Positions 40,420 to 47,567 of a DNA stretch of 58,700 nucleotides are shown one piece after another. The notes under the pieces are model-generated. The model was not told where the DNA came from, did not search any database, and worked only from the letters and a program-made list of their open reading frames with translations. Made by a program: the position numbers and the translations under genes. The DNA is from VRUE01 sp035997045 (GTDB taxonomy: Bacteria; Actinomycetota; Thermoleophilia; Solirubrobacterales; 70-9), in NCBI GenBank assembly GCA_035997045.1, contig DASYIY010000040.1:1-58700 (forward strand), written 5' to 3'. Within the stretch, counting starts at the first letter, position 1. Each line of letters begins with the position of its first letter.

Positions 40420-41201
40420 AAGAGCTCGCGACCAACGCCAGGGTGGTCAGGGCGCTTGGGATGCGCTCGGTCCGCCAGACCTTCCGCCGGCCCCAGCTGA
40501 TGGCGCCGATCGTCATCTTCCCCACCATCCTGCTGGCGATCCAGACCGGCGGCGCCGGCGGCGCGATCGACCTTCCCGGCTTCCCACCGGTGCAGAGCTT
40601 CCTCCAGTTCATGCTCGCCGGGGCGATGATGCAGTCGCTGATGCTGGCCGGCAACAGCGGCGGCATCGCGCTCGCGGTCGATATCGAGATGGGCTTCACC
40701 GATCGCCTCTTCTCGGCCCCGATCCCGCGCTACACGATCGTCCTCGGGCGACTGGCGGGGACGGCGGCGCTGGGCCTCTTCGCCTCGCTCTGGTTCCTGG
40801 CGATCGGGCTGATCTTCGGCGCCGAAATACACAGCGGCGTGGCCGGCGCCCTGATCGCGATTGCCCTCGTCACCGCAACGGCGATGGCGGTCGGCGGCAT
40901 CGGTGCGGCGATCGCCCTGCGCACCGGCAGCGCCAGCGTCGTCCAGGGCCTCTTCCCGCTCGTCCTCGTCGTCCTCTTCCTCTCCTCCGCCTTCTTCCCC
41001 AACGAACTGATGATCCAGCCCGCCCGGGCGATCGCCGAATACAACCCGCTCAGTTTCGTCGTCGAAGGCATCCGCGGACCGATCATCTCCGGGATCGACG
41101 CCTCCGAACTGGGCGAGGCGGTGCTGGCAATACTTGGCATCGTCGTGCTCGGGCTCGTGCTCAGTGCCCGCGCCCTGCGCCACCGGCTGAGGGTGGGCTG
41201 A
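40416..41201 (+). CDS. ABC-2 type permease, first subunit
   Basis: 261 residues from GTG 40416-40418. Six hydrophobic segments with the ABC-2 hallmarks GFTDRLFSAPIPRYTIVLGR (cytoplasmic coupling helix) and LSSAFFPNELMIQPARAIAEYNPLSFVVEGIR (last helices). It overlaps the ATPase gene by four bases (GTGA) and shares one base with the next permease. DrrB-like permeases export hydrophobic compounds or glycolipids. Confidence 0.9.
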   Translation: MKELATNARVVRALGMRSVRQTFRRPQLMAPIVIFPTILLAIQTGGAGGAIDLPGFPPVQSFLQFMLAGAMMQSLMLAGNSGGIALAVDIEMGFTDRLFSAPIPRYTIVLGRLAGTAALGLFASLWFLAIGLIFGAEIHSGVAGALIAIALVTATAMAVGGIGAAIALRTGSASVVQGLFPLVLVVLFLSSAFFPNELMIQPARAIAEYNPLSFVVEGIRGPIISGIDASELGEAVLAILGIVVLGLVLSARALRHRLRVG

Positions 41202-41992
41202 TGGAATCGGCCGCGACCCTGCCCCAGTGGCGCGCCAACCTGGCGACGATCGCGGCGCTGATGGCACGAGCCAAGAACGAGCTGCTGCGGGTGCCGGGTG
41301 CGGCGATCCCCGGCGTGCTGGCGCCGACGATCTTCTTCCTCGGCCTCAACGGCGTCTTCGGGGCGCTGACACAACTGAGTGGCTTCAGCACCGGCAGCTA
41401 TGAGGCCTTCATCGTTCCGGTCAGCATGCTGCAGGGAGCCGGCTTCACGGGGGCGGCGGCGGGCGTCAACCTCGCCCGCGACATCGAGGGCGGCTGGACC
41501 GATCGCCTGCTCGTCTCCCCCGCGCCGCGCTGGGTCCTGCTCGCCGGCACCGTGCTCGCCGCCAGTGCCCGGGCGCTGATCCCGGCGACCTTCGTCTTCA
41601 TCATCGCCCTGCTGCTCGGCGCCGGCTGGCCTGGCATCGGCGGGCTGCTGATCGCCTACCTGATGGTCGCCGCGATGGCCGCCGTCGCCGCCTGCTGGGG
41701 CTCGGCCTTGGCGCTGCGCTTCAAGAGCCAATCGGCGGCGCCGCTGATGCAAGCGGGGATGATGGCGCTGATCCTCACCACGACGGCCTACGCGCCGCTG
41801 GCCCTGCTGCAGCCGTGGATGCGCAGCGTCGCCGAAGTCAACCCGGCGACGCACGTGATCGAAGCGGCGCGACAGGGATTCGTCGGCGGCGTCAGCTGGG
41901 CCGAAACCTGGCCGGGAATCGTCGCCCTGGCGGTGCTGCTCACCGTCCTCGGCGCCTGGGCGCTGCGCGAAATGCGCCGCACCGCGGCGTGA
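41201..41992 (+). CDS. ABC-2 type permease, second subunit
   Basis: 263 residues from ATG 41201-41203. Six helices; GGWTDRLLVSPAPRWVLLAG matches the coupling helix of the first permease (GFTDRLFSAPIPRY), and TTTAYAPLALLQPWMRSVAEVNPATHVIEAAR matches its last helices. The two permeases are thus paralogues and probably pair as a heterodimer. The gene overlaps the first permease by one base and the glycosidase by four, so transporter and glycosidase are on one message. Confidence 0.9.
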   Translation: MESAATLPQWRANLATIAALMARAKNELLRVPGAAIPGVLAPTIFFLGLNGVFGALTQLSGFSTGSYEAFIVPVSMLQGAGFTGAAAGVNLARDIEGGWTDRLLVSPAPRWVLLAGTVLAASARALIPATFVFIIALLLGAGWPGIGGLLIAYLMVAAMAAVAACWGSALALRFKSQSAAPLMQAGMMALILTTTAYAPLALLQPWMRSVAEVNPATHVIEAARQGFVGGVSWAETWPGIVALAVLLTVLGAWALREMRRTAA

Positions 41993-43176
41993 ACGAGCCC
42001 GCCGTCCAGATCGCCGAGCGCGTCCTGCGAGGGAACTGGCTCGAGGGCGACCGCGACGGCACCCACTTCGCATACACCCGGCCGAGCCCGACCCGCTACC
42101 GCTGGCAGTGGTACTGGGACTCCTGCTTCGCGGCGATCGTCTGGCGCCGCTTCGACCCGGCCCGCGCCCGCGCCGAGCTGGAGTCGCTGCTCGCCGCGCA
42201 GCGGCCGAACGGCTTCATCGGCCACACGATCTTTTGGGACCGGCCGGTCTCGCTGAGCCGGCTGCCTTTTTACAACGTCGCCTCGCGCAGCTCCTTCCAG
42301 ACCGAGACGATCCAGCCGCCGCTGCTGGCCTGGGCCTGGAAGATCGCCGTCGGCGACCCCGCCAGGGAGCCCCGGATCGCCGCCTACATGGACTGGCTGG
42401 CCGCCGAGCGCGACCTCGCGGGCGATGGCCTGCTCTGGATCGTCCAGCCCGACGAGTCGGGGCTCGACGCCTCGCCGAAGTTCGACCCGGTCTGGGGCTG
42501 GCGCGCCTGCACGCGGCCCGGCTTCCCCCTGCTCGTCCACCACAACCGGCGGCTGGGATTCGACGCGCGGCGGATCCGCGAACGCGGCGGGCCCGTCCTC
42601 TGCGAAGCCCTGGTCAACACGCTCTGGTCGCTCTCGCTGCAGGCGCTGGGGCGGCCCTCGGCGACGCCGGCCCTGGTCGAGCGGCTCTGGGACGAGCGCC
42701 ACGGACTCTTCCTCGACCAGGTCGAGCCCGGCGGCGCCAGGCCCGCCGAGGTCACCTGGGCCTCGCTCGCCCCGCTGGCCCTGCCCGATCTGCCGGAGCA
42801 GATCGGCCGCCGTCTGGTCGAGGAGCACTTGCTCAACGAGCGCGAGTTCCTCACCCCGGTCGCGCCGCCCTCGGTCGCCGCCTCCGAGCCGAGCTACGAG
42901 CCCGGCGGGTTTCGCCGCCCGATGCGCCGCTACTGGCGCGGCCCGACCTGGGTCAACTCGGCCTGGCTGGTCTGGCTCGGACTGCGCCGGCTCGGCTATG
43001 AGGAGGAGGCCGCTCGCATGGCGGGGGGCGTGATCGGCGCGGTCGAGCGCGAAGGCCTGCGCGAGTACTACGACCCGCGCACCGGGGTGGGTCTCGGCGC
43101 CGAGGATTTCGCCTGGTCGGCCCTGGTCGCCGAGCTGGCCGAGCCCGACCCGGCGGCGATAAGCAGTCACCTGTAG
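41989..43176 (+). CDS. Glycoside hydrolase of the (alpha/alpha)6-barrel GH63-like group
   Basis: 395 residues from GTG 41989-41991. YRWQWYWDSCFAAIVWRRFDP is the W-x-WD motif that lines the active site of trehalase/GH63/mannosylglycerate hydrolase-type barrels, with the Asp a likely general acid. FQTETIQPPLLAWAW, then YWRGPTWVNSAWLVWLGLRRL near the end complete the core. The expected substrate is an alpha-linked disaccharide or compatible solute such as mannosyl- or glucosylglycerate. No signal peptide, so it acts in the cytoplasm. It ends three bases before a 16-bp inverted repeat. Confidence 0.85.
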   Translation: MNEPAVQIAERVLRGNWLEGDRDGTHFAYTRPSPTRYRWQWYWDSCFAAIVWRRFDPARARAELESLLAAQRPNGFIGHTIFWDRPVSLSRLPFYNVASRSSFQTETIQPPLLAWAWKIAVGDPAREPRIAAYMDWLAAERDLAGDGLLWIVQPDESGLDASPKFDPVWGWRACTRPGFPLLVHHNRRLGFDARRIRERGGPVLCEALVNTLWSLSLQALGRPSATPALVERLWDERHGLFLDQVEPGGARPAEVTWASLAPLALPDLPEQIGRRLVEEHLLNEREFLTPVAPPSVAASEPSYEPGGFRRPMRRYWRGPTWVNSAWLVWLGLRRLGYEEEAARMAGGVIGAVEREGLREYYDPRTGVGLGAEDFAWSALVAELAEPDPAAISSHL

Positions 43177-43178
43177 GC

Positions 43179-43223
43179 GGTGTAACGCGTTGTCCGTGCA
43201 TTGCAATGACAACGCGTTACACC
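43179..43223. repeat. Perfect 16-bp inverted repeat between glycosidase and GT2
   Basis: GGTGTAACGCGTTGTC (43179-43194) and GACAACGCGTTACACC (43208-43223) are perfect inverted copies around 13 bases. The repeat ends just before GAGGGAG, the ribosome site of the GT2 gene. It may end transcription of the operon, hide the GT2 ribosome site, or be an operator: AACGCGTT inside each arm is itself palindromic. Confidence 0.85.
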
Positions 43224-43233
43224 TAGAGGGAGA

Positions 43234-43965
43234 ATGGCGACTATGACCTCGAACCCCCTGGTCAGCGTCGTCATCCCGGCCTACAACGCCGAGCGCTACA
43301 TCGCCGAGTCGATCGCGAGCGTGCTCGCTCAGACCTACGCGCCGCTCGAGCTGATCGTCGTCGACGACGGCTCCACCGACCGCACGGCCGAGCTGGCCGG
43401 CGGGTACGCCGAGGCGACCGTGATCGTCCAACAGAATTCCGGCCCCTCCGCCGCGCGCAACCGCGGCGCCGCCGTCGCCAGCGGCGAGTTCCTCGCCTTC
43501 CACGACAGCGACGACACGATGACGCCAGACAAGCTCGCGGTGCAGGTGGCCCGCATGCTCGACGACCCGGGCACCGGCTGCGTGCTCGCCGAGCAGGAAC
43601 TCCTGGTCGAGCCGGGCGCCGAGCTGCCCTTCTGGGTCGAGGGCTCGAAGGTGCCAACCGCGATGCCGCCGCGCCCGCCGGAGCTGGCGGACGAGCCGAT
43701 GGTCCACCCGATGACGATGGTGGTGCGGCGCGAGGTCTTCGCCAGGGTCGGCCCGTTCGACGAGTCGATGCGTGCGGCGGAGGACTTCGACTGGATGCTG
43801 CGCGCGACCGAGGCGGAAGTTGAGATCGCCCGCCTCTCCGACGTGCTGCTGCGACGCCGGGTGCACGCCGGCAGCCTCACTCAGGACGCCGAGGCCTCCC
43901 GCGCCGGGCTCTTCCGGGCCTTCAAAGGGCGGATCGAGCGACACCGCGCCCGCGCCGCCGGCTGA
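43234..43965 (+). CDS. Glycosyltransferase family 2
   Basis: 243 residues. SVVIPAYNAERYIAESIASVLAQ and LIVVDDGSTDRTAE form the nucleotide-binding half; ARNRGAAVASGEFLAFHDSDD carries the D-x-D metal motif; RAAEDFDWMLRATE is the ED-x catalytic segment. No membrane helix. A GAGGGAG ribosome site is six bases upstream of the ATG. The last 44 bases overlap, tail to tail, with the nucleotidyltransferase gene. The sister GT2 at 45043 shares the fold and may act in the same pathway. Confidence 0.92.
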   Translation: MATMTSNPLVSVVIPAYNAERYIAESIASVLAQTYAPLELIVVDDGSTDRTAELAGGYAEATVIVQQNSGPSAARNRGAAVASGEFLAFHDSDDTMTPDKLAVQVARMLDDPGTGCVLAEQELLVEPGAELPFWVEGSKVPTAMPPRPPELADEPMVHPMTMVVRREVFARVGPFDESMRAAEDFDWMLRATEAEVEIARLSDVLLRRRVHAGSLTQDAEASRAGLFRAFKGRIERHRARAAG

Positions 43966-45046
43966 ACGCTCGGACCGCGTGCAACGGCAGCTGCCAGACG
44001 CTGTCGAGCCCCCAGAAGCAGCGGGCGAAGGAGACGAAGCCGTCGGGCCTGGGCGCGCCGGTGTCGAGATCGCGCAGCCGCCGGTAGCGGTCCCAGGCCA
44101 TGCGCAGGGTGCGCAGTGGGCCATCCGGCCGACAGGCGGCGCGAAAGGCGGCCCGCTCGTGGCGTGAGGCCGGCGCCGCGCGCAGGCGCTCGAGCGCGGC
44201 GGCCGGCACGGCGAGGCCGAACTCCCCGCGCAAGTAGGCGAGGGCGGCGGCGCTGGCGGCGGTTAGTTGCCGCCGCTCGGCCTCGGATACCAGGCGATCC
44301 CAGTCGAGGTCCTCGCCGGATGAGCGGATCACCGCGGCGGCATCGGCGATCCAGCGAAATGGCGGCAGCGGGCTCCAGGGCGTGCCGTGGACGCAGACCA
44401 GCAGCAGCTGGTCGGCCGGGCACGGAGCGAGGGTCGGGACCCCGGAGAGCTCCAGCGGCACCGCGCGCTGCCAGAGCGGCTCGTCGCGAGCGGGCTGCCA
44501 GAGCGAGAACCAGTGCAGGTCGAGGTTGCCCCCTTCGGGCCCCTCGATACCCATCGAGTGGTGAACCCTCGCCCAGGTCTCGGCGTCGGCCTTCTCCGGC
44601 CGCCAGCCGGCTGCCCGCAGCGTCTCGACCGCCTCGACCCGGCATTCGATCGGGACCAGGACGTCGACGTCGTCCATCGGGCGCACGCCGGCGCTGCCGT
44701 AGGCAAGCACCGAGAGCGAGGCGCCCTTCAGCACCATCGTCTCGATCCCGGCCTCGGTCAGCACGGCGATCGCCGCGGCGGCCCTCCTGAAGAGCATCTG
44801 GTTGTGGCTCCAGGCGCGGCGGTAGATCCCCTTCATCCGCCCGCCAACCTCGGCATCGAAGGCCTCGGTGCCGAGGTTGCGGTAGACCAGCGGCAGCAGC
44901 CGGGTCGAGCCGTGGTCGATCTCGTCGAAGTCGACCGTGGCGCGCCAGCGCTCCCAGGCGATCCTCCCCTGCTCCGACGGGCTCAGCGCTGCCTTGAGGA
45001 CGAGGGCCTGCTCGACGGACGGCCGGTTGCCGAGCTCGGCGCTCAC
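43922..45046 (-). CDS. Nucleotidyltransferase-fold protein (NTP_transf_5)
   Basis: 374 residues from GTG 45044-45046. The core LKGASLSVLAYGSAGVRPMDDVDVLVP gives the GS-x9-D-x-D motif of nucleotidyltransferases near residues 108-130, followed by GNLDLHWFSLW, and a helical C half. NTP_transf_5 proteins recur beside HPr-kinase-like and PqqD-like genes in peptide-tailoring and exopolysaccharide loci, and in some lasso peptide clusters they extend a phosphate or add a nucleotide-linked group. The start overlaps the GT2 stop (GTGA). The product of this gene set is unknown. Confidence 0.85.
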   Translation of the reverse strand: MSAELGNRPSVEQALVLKAALSPSEQGRIAWERWRATVDFDEIDHGSTRLLPLVYRNLGTEAFDAEVGGRMKGIYRRAWSHNQMLFRRAAAAIAVLTEAGIETMVLKGASLSVLAYGSAGVRPMDDVDVLVPIECRVEAVETLRAAGWRPEKADAETWARVHHSMGIEGPEGGNLDLHWFSLWQPARDEPLWQRAVPLELSGVPTLAPCPADQLLLVCVHGTPWSPLPPFRWIADAAAVIRSSGEDLDWDRLVSEAERRQLTAASAAALAYLRGEFGLAVPAAALERLRAAPASRHERAAFRAACRPDGPLRTLRMAWDRYRRLRDLDTGAPRPDGFVSFARCFWGLDSVWQLPLHAVRAFSRRRGRGVARSAL

Positions 45047-45729
45047 GATGCGCCCCGCCGACGGTCGAGCGACTGTTTGAGCAGGCGGGCGAACTCGGTC
45101 CGCTCTGCCCGGTTGCGGATCGAGTGGTTCTCCCCGTGCACGCGCCGCAGCGTGACGGTCGGGCCCAGCATGGACTGCTTGAGGCCGAGCTCGCGGGCGC
45201 GCAGCATGAAGGTCAGGCCATCGCTGACCTGGACGTCCTCGGGCCAGAGGCCGATCGCCTCGACCGCCGAGCGCGCCGCCAGCATCGCGCCGATGTAGAC
45301 GCCCGGCTGGGGATCGGCGGGAACGTGCAGCATGGCGGCCCGCTCCGCGTCGAGATCGGGGCTGACGAACTGGCGCACGTGGCCAAAGGCGAGCTGCAGC
45401 TCGGGATCGGCCTCGAAGGCGGCAAGCTGCAGCGCGGTCTTCGCCGGGTCCCAGAGATCGTCGGCGTCGAGGAAGGCGATGTGAGTGCCGCGCGCGGCCT
45501 GTATCGCGGCGTTGCGAGCCGCACCGATCCCGGCGCGGGGCTCCGGCACGACTTCGACCGCGGAGCCGAAGCCGCGGGCGATCTCGGCGCTGCGATCGGT
45601 AGAGCCGTTGTCGACAACGATCACCTGATCGCAGGGCCGGTCCTGCCCGAGGACGCTCTCGATCGCCTCCGCCAAATAGGCCTCCCCGTTGCGCACGGGG
45701 ATCGCCGCGGTGACGGTGGACTCAGCCAA
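45043..45729 (-). CDS. Glycosyltransferase family 2 in the PqqD/kinase operon
   Basis: 228 residues from TTG 45727-45729 (LAESTVTAAIPVRNGEAYL), chosen because the fold begins there; the start overlaps the kinase stop by eight bases. VIVVDNGSTDRSAEIA, GIGAARNAAIQAARGTHIAFLDADD (D-x-D) and VSDGLTFMLRARELG are the GT2 signatures. No helix. The start-stop overlaps on both sides show that the kinase, this GT and the nucleotidyltransferase are made together and may modify one substrate in turn. Confidence 0.88.
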   Translation of the reverse strand: MAESTVTAAIPVRNGEAYLAEAIESVLGQDRPCDQVIVVDNGSTDRSAEIARGFGSAVEVVPEPRAGIGAARNAAIQAARGTHIAFLDADDLWDPAKTALQLAAFEADPELQLAFGHVRQFVSPDLDAERAAMLHVPADPQPGVYIGAMLAARSAVEAIGLWPEDVQVSDGLTFMLRARELGLKQSMLGPTVTLRRVHGENHSIRNRAERTEFARLLKQSLDRRRGAS

Positions 45730-46870
45730 GCTGGTCCACCAGGCGGCCCACCGCCGCCGCGTTCGCAACCGGATCGGGACTCAGCTCCAGCGCGTAGCTG
45801 GGGACCCGGCGGACGAGGCCGGCGAGCGCCGCGAGGGACGAGGCGCCCTGAAAGCCAGACTGCACGATCGTGCTCGGCGCAACCGCGCGCAGTCCCTGTG
45901 CCGCCGAAGTCGACCGAAGCACGGGTTCATAGCCGCCATCGCCGGGGCTGACTTCGTCCTTAGTCTCGATATGCGAGACAAAAGGCGAAGTCAGCGGAGG
46001 TAGGTCGGGGGCCACTACGGCGCCGATCTCTAGCCGGCGCACCATTGCGCCCGGTGCTAGGGCGCGGATCTCGACCAGGGCCTTGGCCGGGCCCTCCAGG
46101 GTCGGCTCGAAGCCGGCGGCGTCGATCGCCTCGGCGCCGAGCCCGAGGCGCGCCGCGCTGTCCTCGGTCAGCTTCGCGGTCGACTGCATCGCGTGGACGG
46201 CCGGCGGGTCGCCGGGCTCGAGCAGGACGTAGTCGTCGGCGGCGATCTCCATCCCCGCCAGCGCGCAGGACAACGCCAGGGTCGACTTGCCAGAGCCCCC
46301 ACGGCCGACGAGGAGGACACCGCGGCCGTCGCGGCCCACCGCACCGGCATGAGTCATCCAGCGGCCGCGCTCGGCCATCAGCAGCTGCAGTGCGTCGGGC
46401 AGCGGAGCAGCGCGCTCGCTGGGGGGAATCCGCTCGGCGTCTGGGAGGTGGAAGAAGCCGACTCCCGCCGCAGGCTCGATCGCGGTCAGGGCACCGGTTC
46501 CCGCCGCCGCGAGCAGGCTGAAGCGCTCGGACCGAAGCCGCGCGACGGGGTTCGTTCCGGGCGCTGCCGGCAACGGGTCCCAAGCAGGCGGCGGCGCCTC
46601 GACGGCAGTCGAGGCGGTATCGAAAAGCGAGATCGTCAGCTCCGGAATGCCCGGCCCGTCCGCCGCAAGGTGTTCGAAGGGCGGCAGCAACGCCGCTCGC
46701 ATCGACTCGCCGGCGCAGCGCAACCGCAGCCGCAGGCCGGCCACCTCCAAATCCTGCGCGACCGCTCCGCCGGCGGCGTCCGCCGCCAGCTCGAAGCGCC
46801 CGCGCAACTGCTCGAAGTACTCGCCGGCCAGGTCGCCGCGTTTTATCGACGCGCGCGCCTGCTCGGGCAC
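45722..46870 (-). CDS. HPr kinase-like P-loop protein
   Basis: 382 residues from GTG 46868-46870. The HprK C-terminal type domain is recognised by VGRGGSGKSTLALSCALAGMEIA (P-loop at about 189-197) and ADDYVLLEPGD (metal/base Asp at about 211-212), preceded by MTHAGAVGRDGRGVLL. The first 160 residues are a less conserved domain found in such proteins. True HprK acts on HPr of sugar PTS systems, but no PTS gene is here and the operon partners (PqqD-like, nucleotidyltransferase, GT2) match the orphan or lasso-associated kinases that phosphorylate peptides. The gene starts five bases after the PqqD-like stop. Confidence 0.85.
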   Translation of the reverse strand: MPEQARASIKRGDLAGEYFEQLRGRFELAADAAGGAVAQDLEVAGLRLRLRCAGESMRAALLPPFEHLAADGPGIPELTISLFDTASTAVEAPPPAWDPLPAAPGTNPVARLRSERFSLLAAAGTGALTAIEPAAGVGFFHLPDAERIPPSERAAPLPDALQLLMAERGRWMTHAGAVGRDGRGVLLVGRGGSGKSTLALSCALAGMEIAADDYVLLEPGDPPAVHAMQSTAKLTEDSAARLGLGAEAIDAAGFEPTLEGPAKALVEIRALAPGAMVRRLEIGAVVAPDLPPLTSPFVSHIETKDEVSPGDGGYEPVLRSTSAAQGLRAVAPSTIVQSGFQGASSLAALAGLVRRVPSYALELSPDPVANAAAVGRLVDQLG

Positions 46871-46875
46871 CGCGG

Positions 46876-47307
46876 TCAGGCCGCCGGCCGCGGCCAGCCG
46901 GCGGTGTCGACCTCGTGGATCGGGTCGAGCAAGAAGTAGTCCTTCATGTCCGTGTAGCGCTCCAGACGTGGCGGCTCAAAGGGAGCTTTCGCGCCGTTGA
47001 CGTCGCCGCCGGCCACCCGCTCGGCCGCTGCCTCCGGGCTCGACACGACCAAGCTGCTCTCCACCAGCTTGCCGAGCAAAGACGAGACCTCGTCGCGAAG
47101 CGTTCCGGAATCGGCATCGAACCTCCTCGCCAGCACCTCGCAGATCTCCGTCTCGGTAGCGCCGTGGGCGAGCAGCTCCCAGATCGCCGGGGCGCTCCCG
47201 GCCAGGCTGTAGTAGCTGCCGTTGCCGAGGTCGATCGCGATTACCTCGCCGTCGACCGTCTCGTGGACGACGTTCTCAGTATCGACGCGGAAGCGGGTCT
47301 CGCTCAC
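46876..47307 (-). CDS. PqqD-like peptide-binding (RRE) protein with conserved C-terminal tail
   Basis: 143 residues from GTG 47305-47307. Residues 1-90 are a PqqD winged fold: VVHETVDGEVIAIDLGNGSYYSL, APAIWELLAHGATETEICEVLA and LRDEVSSLLGKLVESSLV. PqqD domains hold leader peptides for tailoring enzymes. After a linker (91-106) comes the tail FEPPRLERYTDMKDYFLL with DPIHEVD and GWP (110-139), separate from the domain. I recall tails of this type on PqqD proteins beside HPr-like kinases; it might itself be the substrate. The gene begins five bases after infA stops and leads kinase, GT2 and nucleotidyltransferase genes. Confidence 0.85.
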   Translation of the reverse strand: MSETRFRVDTENVVHETVDGEVIAIDLGNGSYYSLAGSAPAIWELLAHGATETEICEVLARRFDADSGTLRDEVSSLLGKLVESSLVVSSPEAAAERVAGGDVNGAKAPFEPPRLERYTDMKDYFLLDPIHEVDTAGWPRPAA

Positions 47308-47312
47308 GACCG

Positions 47313-47531
47313 CTATTTGTAGCGGTAGGTGATGCGACCGCGATCGAGGTCATAGGGCGAAAGCTCGATCTTCACCCGGTCGCCCGGGAGGATGCGGATG
47401 TAATGGCGGCGCATCTTGCCGGAGATGTGACCGAGCACATCGTGCCCGTTGTCGAGTTTGACCCGGAACATCGTGTTGGGGAGGGCCTCGGTGATCTCGC
47501 CCTCCATCTCGATCTTCTCCTCTTTCGCCAT
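47313..47531 (-). CDS. infA: Translation initiation factor IF-1
   Basis: 72 residues, the canonical length. IF-1 binds the ribosomal A site with an S1-like OB fold. The sequence EEKIEMEGEITEALPNTMF, RVKLDNGHDVLGHISGKMR and ILPGDRVKIELSPYDLDRGRI is fully typical. In many bacteria infA is next to rpmJ and rpsM; here it follows cca (36 bases downstream of its stop) and is followed after five bases by the PqqD-like gene, so the modification operon is tied to a constitutive housekeeping message. Confidence 0.97.
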   Translation of the reverse strand: MAKEEKIEMEGEITEALPNTMFRVKLDNGHDVLGHISGKMRRHYIRILPGDRVKIELSPYDLDRGRITYRYK

Positions 47532-47567
47532 GCGGCCGGGAGCGTAGCGGACCGCCCCTTCCCCGGC

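Noticed and set aside
45722..46870. HPr kinase of a sugar PTS
   Set aside because: No HPr, enzyme I or PTS permease gene is in the window and the neighbours point to peptide or sugar tailoring.
46876..47307. PqqD-like gene as evidence for PQQ synthesis
   Set aside because: No pqqA, pqqB, pqqC or pqqE is nearby, and the partners are kinase, GT2 and nucleotidyltransferase genes.
43922..47307. A lasso peptide cluster
   Set aside because: Neither the asparagine-synthetase-like cyclase nor the transglutaminase-like protease is present, and no separate precursor gene was found.
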